Of a stretch of 64,000 bases of DNA, positions 25,031 to 34,085 are shown one piece after another. The stretch is from 2-02-FULL-66-14 sp037443705 (GTDB taxonomy: Bacteria > Pseudomonadota > Gammaproteobacteria > Burkholderiales > SG8-39): positions 23,725-87,724 of the forward strand of contig JBBINV010000006.1 in assembly GCA_037443705.1 (NCBI GenBank), in the 5' to 3' direction. The stretch's first letter is position 1. Each line of letters begins with the position of its first letter. The notes under the pieces are model-generated. The model did not search any database, was not told the DNA's origin, and saw only the letters and a program-made list of their open reading frames with translations. The position numbers and the translations under genes were made by a program.

Positions 25031-26024
25031 GCTTGCCGATCATGGTTCCCGACTCGATGCGGGCGTGCGCGGCGCGCAGGTTCGCGGCGTTGATCGGCGA
25101 GAGCGTCTCGCGAAGCGTGCCGCGCAGGCGCCCTTCGTCCAGGAGGTCGGCTACGCGGCAGAGCAGCCGGTGCTGCTCGATCATGTCGGCGGTCTGCCAG
25201 CGCGGGCGCGTGAACATCAGCTCCCAGCAGAGCGCGGCGCTCTTCGCGCGGATCGCGTCCTGCGCGAGCGGGCCCTTGTTTGCGACGATCGCGAGCACCG
25301 AGCCCTGCGGCGCAATGAGGTCGCCGATCGCGTCCCAGTACGGATCGAGGTCGGTGAAGCAGGCGATGTAGTCGACGAACTTGAGTCCCAGCGCCTCGAG
25401 CTGCGGCCGCATCGGCTTGCGATGGTCGAGGATTCCGTCGGCGCCGAGGCTCTTCGCCCAGGCGATGGATTCGGGGCGCGAGGCGGTGGCGATCGCTTTG
25501 AGCCCGGCGAGGCGCGCGAGCTGGATGCCGATCGAGCCCACGCCGCCCGCGCCGCCGATCAGAAGGATCGAGGCGCCGCGGTGGCGTCCTTCCGGGTCGA
25601 TCCGCATCCGGTGAAAGAACCCTTCCCACGCCGTGATCGCGGTGAGCGGTATCGCCGCGGCCTGCGCGAAATCGAGCGCGCGCGGCTTGCGGCCCACGAT
25701 GCGCTCGTCCACCAGGTGGTATTCGCTGTTGCACCCCGGGCGCGTGACATCGCCTGCGTAGAAGACCTCGTCGCCGGGCTTGAAGAGCGTCGCCTCGGAT
25801 CCCGCGGCTTCCACCACGCCGCTCGCGTCCCAGCCGAGCACGCGAGGCGCATCGTCCGTCTTCGCGGGGTCCCTGCGGCGCTTGGTGTCGACCGGGTTGA
25901 CCGACACGGCTTCGACCCTGACCAGCAGATCGCGGCCCGCAGGGGAGGGCTTCGGCAACTCGATGTCCGCGAGCGACGCCGGGTCTTCGATCGGAAGCGG
26001 GCGGATGTGCGCGACGGCTTTCAT
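25008..26024 (-). CDS. Zinc-type alcohol dehydrogenase / quinone oxidoreductase family protein
   Basis: A 338-residue medium-chain dehydrogenase/reductase of the quinone oxidoreductase-like branch. The GroES-like N-terminal domain contains RVEAVSVNPVDTKRR, and the Rossmann domain contains ILLIGGAGGVGSIGIQLARL for NADPH. The catalytic-zinc cysteine pattern of true alcohol dehydrogenases is absent, so it is probably a zinc-independent NADPH:quinone or enone reductase. The ATG at 26024 overlaps the gph stop (ATGA). It closes the ubiG-gph-adh run, with the tmRNA gene starting 24 bases downstream. Confidence 0.85.
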   Translation of the reverse strand: MKAVAHIRPLPIEDPASLADIELPKPSPAGRDLLVRVEAVSVNPVDTKRRRDPAKTDDAPRVLGWDASGVVEAAGSEATLFKPGDEVFYAGDVTRPGCNSEYHLVDERIVGRKPRALDFAQAAAIPLTAITAWEGFFHRMRIDPEGRHRGASILLIGGAGGVGSIGIQLARLAGLKAIATASRPESIAWAKSLGADGILDHRKPMRPQLEALGLKFVDYIACFTDLDPYWDAIGDLIAPQGSVLAIVANKGPLAQDAIRAKSAALCWELMFTRPRWQTADMIEQHRLLCRVADLLDEGRLRGTLRETLSPINAANLRAAHARIESGTMIGKLVLKGWH

Positions 26025-26686
26025 GGCGTGTGCGTCCTCTCCAGATGCGCGACGAGGTCCATCGGCTGCGCGATCACGGCGTCCGCGTCCCAGGTGTCGG
26101 GACCGCCCGCATCCGGGTGGTGATAGCCCCACTGAACCGCCACCGGTCGCATGCCCGCGGCGCGCGCGGCCTGGATGTCGCGCAGGTCGTCGCCGAGGAA
26201 CAGGCAATCCGCAGGCGGGAGGTCGAGCAGCTTCGCCGCGTACTCGAGCGGCGCAGGGTGGGGCTTCAGGTGCGGCGTGGTGTCGCCGCAGACCACGCAA
26301 TCCGGCTCGAGACGCAGACCCGCTACGACGCGGTCGGTGAAGCGCGTGGCCTTGTTGGTGACGATGCCCCAGGCGATTCTCCGCACGCGAAGCACCTTCA
26401 GCAGCGCCGCGATTCCGGGGAAGAGCCGCGTGTGCACGCAGGTGCGCTCGCGATAGTTCTCGAGGAACGCGTCGCGCAGCGCCGCGTACTCGGGGCTTGC
26501 GGAATCGACGCCGAATCCCACGCGCAGCAGCCCGCGCGCGCCTGCCGAGGCGAACGGCCGCACGCGCGCGATCGGGAGCTCCGGCATGCCCTGGTCGCGG
26601 CGCAGGCGGTTGAGCGCGGCCGCGAGGTCGTCCGCCGTATCCGCGAGCGTCCCGTCGAGATCGAACAGCACCGCGCGGCTACGCAT
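26021..26686 (-). CDS. gph: Phosphoglycolate phosphatase
   Basis: A 221-residue HAD-superfamily phosphatase. Motif I is VLFDLDGTLADTADDL, the cap contains LRRDQGMPELP, motif II is the ITNKATRF region (here IVTNKATRF), motif III has LKPHPAPLEYAAKLL, and the last motif is CLFLGDDLRDIQAARAAGM. It hydrolyses 2-phosphoglycolate, which arises in DNA repair and oxygenic side reactions. In betaproteobacteria gph follows ubiG, as here, where the two overlap by 8 bases. It could act on other small phosphates. Confidence 0.9.
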   Translation of the reverse strand: MRSRAVLFDLDGTLADTADDLAAALNRLRRDQGMPELPIARVRPFASAGARGLLRVGFGVDSASPEYAALRDAFLENYRERTCVHTRLFPGIAALLKVLRVRRIAWGIVTNKATRFTDRVVAGLRLEPDCVVCGDTTPHLKPHPAPLEYAAKLLDLPPADCLFLGDDLRDIQAARAAGMRPVAVQWGYHHPDAGGPDTWDADAVIAQPMDLVAHLERTHTP

Positions 26687-27431
26687 CGCGGGCGCAGCAA
26701 AGCAGGTAATTCACGTCGCAGTCCGGTCCGAGCCGGTAGCGCTTCGTGAGCGGGTTGTAGGTCATGCCCACGAGATCGAGCGGCCTGAGACTCGCGGCGC
26801 GGCACCAGCGCGCAAGCTCAGAGGGCTTGATGAAGCGCGCGTAATCGTGCGTGCCCTTCGGCAGGAGCTTGAGCACGTACTCGGCGCCGATGACCGCGAA
26901 GAGGTAGGCCTTCGGATTGCGGTTGATGGTCGAGATGAAGACCCTGCCGCCGGGCTTCGCGAGCCGCGCGCAGGCCGCTACCGCGCTCGCGGGATCGGGC
27001 ACGTGCTCGAGCATCTCCATGCAGGTGACGACATCGAATTCGCCGGGATGATGTTCCGAGAACGACTCGGGGGAGGAAAGCTCGTACTGCACTTCCTGCC
27101 TGCTTTCCAGGAGATGAAGCTGCGCGACCTTCAGCGCGCGCTCGGAAAGGTCGATTCCCGTCACTTGAGCGCCCGCGCGCGCGAGGCTTTCGGCGAGGAT
27201 GCCGCCGCCGCAGCCTGCGTCGAGCGCGCGCTTGCCCGCGAGCGCAACGTGACTCTCGATCCAGGCGAGGCGCAGCGGGTTGATCTCGTGCAGCGGCCGG
27301 AACTCGCTCGCCGGGTCCCACCAGCGGTGCGCAAGCTCGCTGAACTTGGCGACTTCTGCAGGATCGACGTTGGCCAGTTCGGGGTCAGACTCGACTTTCG
27401 CTCCCTCGGATTGATGCGTGGTCATGGTCAT
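26679..27431 (-). CDS. ubiG: Ubiquinone biosynthesis O-methyltransferase
   Basis: A 250-residue SAM-dependent methyltransferase for the two O-methylations of ubiquinone synthesis. The family signature NVDPAEVAKFSELAHRWWDP starts near residue 20; the SAM motif is RALDAGCGGGILAESLAR, and VVTCMEMLEHVPDP follows. Two starts are possible, at 27431 or 27425 (MTMTT). Residues before NVD have no counterpart in E. coli UbiG and are encoded by the left arm of a 24-bp inverted repeat, so the N-terminal extension seems to derive from a repeat insertion. The gene is the first of the ubiG-gph-adh run. Confidence 0.93.
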   Translation of the reverse strand: MTMTTHQSEGAKVESDPELANVDPAEVAKFSELAHRWWDPASEFRPLHEINPLRLAWIESHVALAGKRALDAGCGGGILAESLARAGAQVTGIDLSERALKVAQLHLLESRQEVQYELSSPESFSEHHPGEFDVVTCMEMLEHVPDPASAVAACARLAKPGGRVFISTINRNPKAYLFAVIGAEYVLKLLPKGTHDYARFIKPSELARWCRAASLRPLDLVGMTYNPLTKRYRLGPDCDVNYLLCCARDA

Positions 27432-27455
27432 CGAAAGTCGAGTCTGACCCCGAAC
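27377..27455. repeat. 24-bp perfect inverted repeat spanning the ubiG start
   Basis: Left arm 27377-27400 and right arm 27432-27455 are exact reverse complements, separated by 31 bases that contain both possible ubiG start codons. The arm begins GTTCGGGGTCAGACTCGAC. The core GGGTCAGAC resembles the palindromes at 49804 and 59094. In RNA it would form a long hairpin with the ubiG start in the loop. Confidence 0.85.
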
Positions 27456-27467
27456 GGGGATTCTCGC

Positions 27468-27497
27468 AAAAAAAAAGCCCCGCCGAAGCAGGGCTTT
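27468..27497 (-). terminator. Rho-independent terminator after the OmpA-family gene
   Basis: On the minus strand a 10-bp stem (AAAGCCCTGC with GCGGGGCTTT, one G-T pair) with a TTCG tetraloop runs into nine T residues, 19 bases after the OmpA-family stop at 27516. Confidence 0.9.
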
Positions 27498-27515
27498 CAT
27501 GCGGCGTTTGCCGGT

Positions 27516-28163
<648 letters not shown>

Positions 28164-28201
28164 GTTTGGTTCCTTCCTGAACGAGGAAATGTTCTTGGTT
28201 T

Positions 28202-29524
28202 TCAAGACGCTGGACGGATCTTGAGAACATTCTGCCACAACTCGCAACGGGTGTCCAAGCCGTCGAATGCCGAATTTTGCAGTTCGTTGTCCCGCAGCAA
28301 CAGGCGGCCTTCGATCCAGACATGGCTGACGTGCTCCCGCCCTGCCGCGTAGACCAGCAACGAGACGGGGTCGTAGCACGGTGACAGCTCCGGCTCCCGG
28401 AGTTGCACCGCCACGAGATCGGCGCACTTGCCCGATACGATCGATCCGATCGCCGAGTCGAGCCCGAGCGCCACGGCGCCGCCGAGGGTGGCCGCGCGAA
28501 GCGCGGCGTGCGCCGGCATCGCTTCCGCGTCGCGCGCGACCGCCTTGGCGAGCAACGCCGCCTGGCGCATCTCCTGCATCACGTCCAGGCGGTTGTTGCT
28601 CGCCGCGCCGTCGGTGCCGAGCGCCACGTTCACTCCGGCCGCGAGCAGCCTCGCCACCGGCGCGAAACCGCTCGCTAGCTTGAGGTTCGAAGAGGGGCAG
28701 TGAGCGACCGAAGCGCCGTGGCGCGCAAGCGTCGCGATCTCCTCCTCGGTGAGATGCACCGTGTGCACCGCGATCAGCCCCGGGCCGAGCAGCCCGAGGT
28801 GCCTCAGGCGCTCGAGCGGGCGCACGCCGTGCTCGGCGACTGAGCGCTCCACTTCCTCGGCGGTCTCGTGCAGGTGCACGTGAATCGGGATGTCGAGTTC
28901 GCCCGCGATCCGGGCCACCTTCCGGAACGAGGCGTCCGATACGGTGTAGGGAGCGTGCGGGGCGAGGCAAAACGACGCGAGCGGATGATCGCGGTACCGG
29001 TCGCGCAGCGCCAGCCCCTTCTGCAGGTAATCGTCGGGATCCGCGGCATACGCGGACGGGAACTCGACCACGATGATCCCGAGCGCGGCGCGCATCCCCG
29101 CCTCGAGCGCCGCCTCGAGCGCTGCCTCCGGGAAGAAGTACATGTCGTTGAAGCAGGTGACGCCGCCGCGCAGCATCTCGGCGCAGGCGAGCAGCGTTCC
29201 GTCCCGCACGAACTGCGGCGAGACGTGCTTCAGCTCCGCCGGCCAGATGTGCTCCTTCAGCCAGCGCATCAGCGACAGGTCGTCGGCGATGCCGCGCATG
29301 AGCGACATCGCGGCGTGCGTGTGCGCGTTGACCAGGCCGGGTATGAGAACGTGCTCGGAAAGCTCCAGGATCTCGCGGCCGGGATACCGGCGGTTCGCCT
29401 CTTCGCCCGGAAAGACGGCTTCGATGCGCCCCCCGGCTACCGCTACCGCATGGTGTTCGAGCACCGCGCCGGCGGGCTCGACCGGCACCACCCAGCGAGC
29501 GCGAATGAGGAAACTGTCGTTCAT
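28202..29524 (-). CDS. mtaD: S-methylthioadenosine/S-adenosylhomocysteine deaminase-type amidohydrolase (TRZ/ATZ family)
   Basis: A 440-residue metal-dependent amidohydrolase. Metal ligands are visible: LIPGLVNAHTHAAMSLMRG, HVHLHETAEE, the VHTVHLTEEE region, and the catalytic aspartate in LGTDGAASNNRLD. Relatives deaminate S-methylthioadenosine or S-adenosylhomocysteine and sit near ubiG and gph in betaproteobacteria. Proximity to the methyltransferase UbiG fits removal of S-adenosylhomocysteine. The ATG at 29524 lies directly after the T-run of the previous gene's terminator, leaving no clear ribosome site; expression may depend on read-through. Chlorohydrolases and guanine deaminases are related alternatives. 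Confidence 0.82.
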   Translation of the reverse strand: MNDSFLIRARWVVPVEPAGAVLEHHAVAVAGGRIEAVFPGEEANRRYPGREILELSEHVLIPGLVNAHTHAAMSLMRGIADDLSLMRWLKEHIWPAELKHVSPQFVRDGTLLACAEMLRGGVTCFNDMYFFPEAALEAALEAGMRAALGIIVVEFPSAYAADPDDYLQKGLALRDRYRDHPLASFCLAPHAPYTVSDASFRKVARIAGELDIPIHVHLHETAEEVERSVAEHGVRPLERLRHLGLLGPGLIAVHTVHLTEEEIATLARHGASVAHCPSSNLKLASGFAPVARLLAAGVNVALGTDGAASNNRLDVMQEMRQAALLAKAVARDAEAMPAHAALRAATLGGAVALGLDSAIGSIVSGKCADLVAVQLREPELSPCYDPVSLLVYAAGREHVSHVWIEGRLLLRDNELQNSAFDGLDTRCELWQNVLKIRPAS

Positions 29525-29555
29525 GCAAAAACAAAGCCCCGCCGCAGCGGGGCTT
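29525..29555 (-). terminator. Rho-independent terminator after OmpA copy 2
   Basis: On the minus strand a perfect 9-bp stem (AAGCCCCGC with GCGGGGCTT, TGCG loop, plus-strand 29534-29555) is followed by TGTTTTTG and then at once by the ATG of the deaminase gene. Confidence 0.85.
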
Positions 29556-29573
29556 CGATGCGCCTCCGGTCGG

Positions 29574-30230
29574 TTACGGTTTCGGGGTTCCCTGCACCTC
29601 GACCTCTACGCGGCGGTTGGCGCGCAGGCACTCGATGAGATCCGCGCGCTTCTTCGTGTCCGGGCAGGAGCGCACCGGCTGCGTCTTGCCGTAGCCGTAG
29701 GTCTCGATCTTGGAGCCGTCCACGCCCTTCGAGACGAGGTAGGCCTTGACGGCCTGGGCGCGCTTCTCCGAGAGCTTCTGGTTGTACTGCGCCGAGCCCA
29801 GGCGGTCGGTGTGCCCGTTCACGTTGATGAACTGGATGGTGGCGAACTGCCCGAGCTTCGCGATCACGTCCTTGTCGAGCAGCGCCTTGGCCTCGGGGCT
29901 GAGCGTCGACTTGTTGAAGTCGAAGAGCTCCGTGGAGGTGATGCGCAGCACCTTGGGCTTCGGCGCGGGCTTGGCGGCGGGCGCGGGCGCGGGCTTCGCG
30001 GCCGGAGCCGGCGCGGCCGCGGGCGCGGGCTTCCGCACCAGATCGGGGTCGCACTCCGCGGTCGCCATAGCGGGCGTGAAGTACGTCGTCTTCCAGCACA
30101 TCCCGGTTCCGTTCTTCCAGGTCCCGCCGCTCGCCGGATTCGTCCAGTAGCCCTGCGCGAGCGCCGTGCCGGCGGCCGCGAGACCCGCGGCGGTGATCGC
30201 CGCGCCAAGGAACACGCTAGTTATCTTCAC
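29574..30230 (-). CDS. OmpA-family outer membrane/peptidoglycan-binding protein (copy 2)
   Basis: A 218-residue paralogue of the protein at 27516-28163. The signal peptide contains VFLGAAITAAGLAAAGTALA; then come the shared GYWTNPASGGTWKNGTGMCW segment, a Pro-Ala-Lys linker and the OmpA C-terminal domain (ELFDFNKSTLSPEAKALLDK, VNGHTDRLGSAQYNQKLSEK). The two copies probably arose by duplication. The ATG at 30230 follows GGAGG. The upstream region (30231-30383) is shared with the divergent gyrA gene and holds the promoters of both. Confidence 0.92.
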   Translation of the reverse strand: MKITSVFLGAAITAAGLAAAGTALAQGYWTNPASGGTWKNGTGMCWKTTYFTPAMATAECDPDLVRKPAPAAAPAPAAKPAPAPAAKPAPKPKVLRITSTELFDFNKSTLSPEAKALLDKDVIAKLGQFATIQFINVNGHTDRLGSAQYNQKLSEKRAQAVKAYLVSKGVDGSKIETYGYGKTQPVRSCPDTKKRADLIECLRANRRVEVEVQGTPKP

Positions 30231-30309
30231 CGCACTCCTCCCTGAAATGTGGTGTTGGGACGAACCGGATTAGAGCACAGTTTGCGGGGGAAGGCCACGC
30301 CCCGCGTGC

Positions 30310-30315
30310 TAAAAT
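30310..30315 (+). promoter_or_regulatory. Likely -10 box for gyrA
   Basis: TAAAAT lies 69 bases before the gyrA start in GTGCTAAAATCGG, the same context seen before lysC and tRNA-Ser(UGA). The best -35 (TTGCGG at 30282) is spaced too widely, so only the -10 is supported. Confidence 0.4.
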
Positions 30316-30383
30316 CGGACCTTCGAAACGCAGTGATTTCCCGCCGTTAATCGGCCGCTGCCCGCCGCCCCAGAAGAGCCGAG

Positions 30384-33005
30384 ATGGAACCGTTCGCCAA
30401 AGAAACCCTGCCGGTCAGCCTCGAAGAGGAGATGCGGCGCTCGTACCTGGATTACGCGATGAGCGTGATCGTGGGCCGCGCGCTGCCCGACGTGCGCGAC
30501 GGCCTGAAACCCGTGCACCGGCGCGTGCTCTACGCGATGCACGAGCTTTCCAACGACTGGAACCGGCCGTACAAGAAGTCGGCGCGCATCGTGGGCGACG
30601 TGATCGGCAAGTACCACCCGCACGGCGACGCGGCGGTGTACGACACGATCGTGCGCATGGCGCAGGAGTTCTCGCTGCGCTATACGCTGGTCGACGGCCA
30701 GGGCAATTTCGGCTCGGTCGACGGCGACAACCCGGCGGCGATGCGCTACACCGAGATCCGGATGGCCCGGATCGGCCACGAGCTGCTGGCCGACATCGAC
30801 AAGGAGACGGTCGACTTCGGGCCGAACTACGACGGCTCGGAGCGCGAGCCCCTGATCCTGCCCTCGCGCATCCCGAACCTGCTGATCAACGGCTCCTCGG
30901 GCATCGCGGTGGGGATGGCGACCAACGTTCCGCCGCACAACCTCTCCGAAGTGATCGACGCCTGCCTGCACGTGCTCGAGCATCCCCGCTGCGCGATCGA
31001 GGAGCTGATCAAGCTGATGCCGGCGCCCGACTTTCCGACCGCCGGGATCATCTACGGCCTCTCGGGCGTGCACGAGGGCTACCGCACCGGCCGCGGGCGC
31101 GTGGTGATGCGCGCGCGCACCCACTTCGAGGACGCGGGCCGCGGCGAGCGCCAGGCGATCGTGGTCGACGAGTTGCCGTACCAGGTGAACAAGAAGGTGC
31201 TGATCGAGCGCATCGCCGAGCTCGTGAACGACAAGAAGCTCGAGGGCGTCTCGGACATCCGCGACGAGTCCGACAAGGAAGGTATCCGGGTCGTGATCGA
31301 GCTCAGGCGCGGCGAGATCCCCGAGGTGGTGCTGAACAACCTCTACAAGCAGACGCAGCTCCAGGACAGCTTCGGCATGAACATGGTCGCGCTGGTCGAC
31401 AACCAGCCGCGGCTGCTCAACCTGAAGGAATTGATCGAGGCGTTCATCGCGCACCGGCGCGAAGTGGTGACGCGGCGCACGGTGTACGACCTCCGGAAGG
31501 CGCGCGAGCGCGGGCACGTGCTCGAAGGCCTCGCGGTCGCGCTGTCCAACGTCGACGAGGTGATCGAGCTGATCAAGCGCGCCCCCGGCCCCGCCGAGGC
31601 CAAGCGCGAGCTGATGCGGCGCGCCTGGCCCTCGGATCTGGTGCGCGAGATGCTCGCACGCGCGGGCGCCGAGCAGTACCGGCCCGAAGGGCTGCCGCCG
31701 GACCTGGGCCTGAAGGAGGACGGCTACCGGCTCTCGGACGAACAGGCTCAGGCGATCATCGACCTGCAGCTGCGGCGCCTGACGGGCCTGGAGCGCGACC
31801 GGATCCGCGACGAGTACCGCGAGGTGATGGCGGCGATCGCGGACCTGCTCGATATCCTGGACAGGCCCGCGCGCATCGCGGCGATCATCGCCGGCGAGCT
31901 CGGCGCGATCAAGCGCGAGTTCGGCGACGCGCGGCGCAGCGAGATCGTGACGGTGGCCGAGGACATCTCGATCGAGGACCTGATCGCGCCGCAGGACATG
32001 GTGGTGACGTTCTCGCACGGCGGCTATGCGAAATCGCAGCCGCTCGCCGACTACCGCGCGCAGCGCCGCGGCGGGCGCGGGCGCCAGGCCGCCGCGACCA
32101 AGGAGGACGATTTCATCGAGCGGCTGTTCGTGGCGCATTCGCACGACCACCTGCTGTGCTTCTCCAACCGCGGGCGCCTGTACTGGCTCAGGGTGTACGA
32201 GGTGCCCCAGGGCAGCCGCGCGAGCCGCGGCAAGCCCGTCGTCAACATGTTTCCGCTCGAGGAGGGCGAGAAGATCACCGCGGTGGTGCCGGTGAAGGAG
32301 TTCGACGAGGAGCACTACGTCTTCATGGCGACCGCCCAGGGCACGGTGAAGAAGACCGCGCTCGCCGAATTCTCGCGCCCGCGCCCGAGCGGAATCATCG
32401 CCGTGGGCCTGGGCGAAGGCGACTACCTTGTCGGCGCCGCGCTCACCGACGGCAGGTACGACGTGATGCTCTTTTCCTCCGACGGCAAGGCGGTGCGGTT
32501 CCAGGAGGACGACGTGCGGCCGATGGGCCGCCAGGCCACAGGCGTGCGCGGCATGCGCCTGGGCGAGGGCGCGCGCGTCGTCTGCATGCTCGCCGCCCGC
32601 GAGGAGTCCAGATCCGTGCTGACCGCCACGGCCAACGGCTATGGCAAGCGGACATCGGTCGCCGAGTACCCGCGCCACGGGCGCGGCGGCCAGGGCGTGA
32701 TCGCCATCCAGACCTCGGACCGCAACGGCGCCCTGGTCGGCGCGGTGCTGGTCGAGGAGCACGACGAGGTGATGCTCATCTCCACCGGCGGCGTGCTGAT
32801 CCGCACCGGGGTCGCGCAGATCCGCGAGATGGGCCGCTCCACCCAGGGGGTGACGCTGATCGCGCTCGGCGAAGGCGAGAAGCTCGCCGGGATCGAGAGG
32901 ATCGCCGAGCGCGAGGCCGACGACGGCGACAACGGCAACGGCAACGGCAACGGCGGCAACGGCGGCGCGCTTGCGCCGGCGCCGGCTTCCCCGCAGGTGC
33001 ACTGA
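30384..33005 (+). CDS. gyrA: DNA gyrase subunit A
   Basis: An 873-residue type II topoisomerase subunit. The catalytic tyrosine is Tyr122 (AAMRYTEIRM), the quinolone-resistance region reads GDVIGKYHPHGDAAVYD (Ala83 where E. coli has Ser83; Asp87 kept), and the GyrA box QRRGGRGRQ starts the C-terminal wrapping domain of six blades. The tail ends in an Asn-Gly run (GNGNGNGGNGG). Ala83 is a natural variant in some groups and can lower quinolone sensitivity. gyrA opens a plus-strand block with serC, serA, pheA, hisC, tyrA and aroA, the order seen in betaproteobacteria. Confidence 0.97.
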   Translation: MEPFAKETLPVSLEEEMRRSYLDYAMSVIVGRALPDVRDGLKPVHRRVLYAMHELSNDWNRPYKKSARIVGDVIGKYHPHGDAAVYDTIVRMAQEFSLRYTLVDGQGNFGSVDGDNPAAMRYTEIRMARIGHELLADIDKETVDFGPNYDGSEREPLILPSRIPNLLINGSSGIAVGMATNVPPHNLSEVIDACLHVLEHPRCAIEELIKLMPAPDFPTAGIIYGLSGVHEGYRTGRGRVVMRARTHFEDAGRGERQAIVVDELPYQVNKKVLIERIAELVNDKKLEGVSDIRDESDKEGIRVVIELRRGEIPEVVLNNLYKQTQLQDSFGMNMVALVDNQPRLLNLKELIEAFIAHRREVVTRRTVYDLRKARERGHVLEGLAVALSNVDEVIELIKRAPGPAEAKRELMRRAWPSDLVREMLARAGAEQYRPEGLPPDLGLKEDGYRLSDEQAQAIIDLQLRRLTGLERDRIRDEYREVMAAIADLLDILDRPARIAAIIAGELGAIKREFGDARRSEIVTVAEDISIEDLIAPQDMVVTFSHGGYAKSQPLADYRAQRRGGRGRQAAATKEDDFIERLFVAHSHDHLLCFSNRGRLYWLRVYEVPQGSRASRGKPVVNMFPLEEGEKITAVVPVKEFDEEHYVFMATAQGTVKKTALAEFSRPRPSGIIAVGLGEGDYLVGAALTDGRYDVMLFSSDGKAVRFQEDDVRPMGRQATGVRGMRLGEGARVVCMLAAREESRSVLTATANGYGKRTSVAEYPRHGRGGQGVIAIQTSDRNGALVGAVLVEEHDEVMLISTGGVLIRTGVAQIREMGRSTQGVTLIALGEGEKLAGIERIAEREADDGDNGNGNGNGGNGGALAPAPASPQVH

Positions 33006-33006
33006 G

Positions 33007-34085
33007 ATGAGCCGGATCTACAACTTCAGCGCCGGTCCGGCGGTCCTGCCCGAAGAGGTGCTCGCCCGCGCGGGCGACGAGATGCTCGACTGGCACGGCT
33101 CGGGCATGTGCGTCATGGAAATGAGCCACCGCGGCAGGGAGTTCATCGGGATCGCTGCGGAGGCCGAGCGCGACCTGCGCGAGCTGCTCTGCATCCCCGA
33201 GAACTACAAGGTTCTGTTTCTGCAGGGCGGGGCGACGCTCCAGTTCTCGGGCGTGCCGATGAACCTGCTCGGGCGCCGCGGCAAGGCCGACTACGTCCTC
33301 ACGGGCGAGTGGTCGAAGAAGGCGGCGAAGGAGGCGGCGAATTTCTGCGACGTCGCGATCGCCGCCAGCTCCGGGGACAGGGGATTCACGTACGCCCCGA
33401 AGAGCTGGAACGTGAGGGCCGACGCCGCGTACGTCCACTACTGCTCCAACGAGACGATCGGCGGTGTCGAATTTCACGAGATTCCCGAAGTCGCCAAGGA
33501 CGTTCCCCTGGTCGCCGACGCCTCGTCGCACATCCTGTCGCGGCCGCTCGAGGTCTCGAGGTTCGCCTGATCTACGCCGGCGCCCAGAAGAACATCGGCC
33601 CGGCGGGGCTTACCATCGTGATCGTGCGCGAGGATCTGCTCGGGCGCGCGGCGAAAGGCACTCCCTCGGTGCTCGACTACCGGCTCCAGGCGGAGGCCGA
33701 CTCGATGTTGAACACGCCCGCGACCTACGCGATCTACATCGCGGGGCTCGTGTTCAAGTGGATGAAGGCGCTCGGCGGATTGGCGGTCATCGAGAAGCGG
33801 AATATCGAGAAGGCGAATTTGCTCTACCGGGCGCTCGACGAGAGCAGCTTCTTCAGCAACCCCGTGAATCCCGCCGACCGTTCCCGGATGAACGTGCCGT
33901 TCACGCTGCGCGACGCGAAGCTCGACGAGGCGTTCCTGAAGGGCGCCGAGGAGCGCGGCATGGTGCAGCTCAAAGGCCACCGCTCGGTGGGCGGAATGCG
34001 CGCCTCGATCTACAACGCGATGCCCCTGGAAGGCGTGCAGCGCCTGGTCGACTACCTGCGCGAGTTCGAGAAGCGTCATGCCTAG
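33007..34085 (+). CDS. serC: Phosphoserine aminotransferase, apparent -1 frameshift
   Basis: PLP enzyme of serine and pyridoxal phosphate synthesis, about 359 residues if repaired. The first part (MSRIYNFSAGPAVLPEEVL to LEVSRFA) stops at 33570; the second begins at once in another frame with LIYAGAQKNIGPAGLTIVIV, which contains the PLP lysine, and runs to 34085. Homologues read straight through SRF-LIYAGAQKN. Adding one C at GCC(C)TGATC, near 33567, joins the two. Since serC is rarely dispensable, a consensus error is the best explanation. The ATG at 33007 follows the gyrA stop by one base and the stop overlaps serA by 8 bases. Confidence 0.9.

Noticed and set aside
24838..25734. Minus-strand open frame running through the tmRNA 5' half
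   Set aside because: It overlaps ssrA and the dehydrogenase gene; the tag-coding part and acceptor stem show the RNA gene is the real feature.
30309..33002. Long minus-strand open frame of 897 codons opposite gyrA
   Set aside because: It is the antisense shadow of gyrA in a GC-rich genome. The His/Arg/Asp-rich composition and lack of any domain mark it as non-coding.
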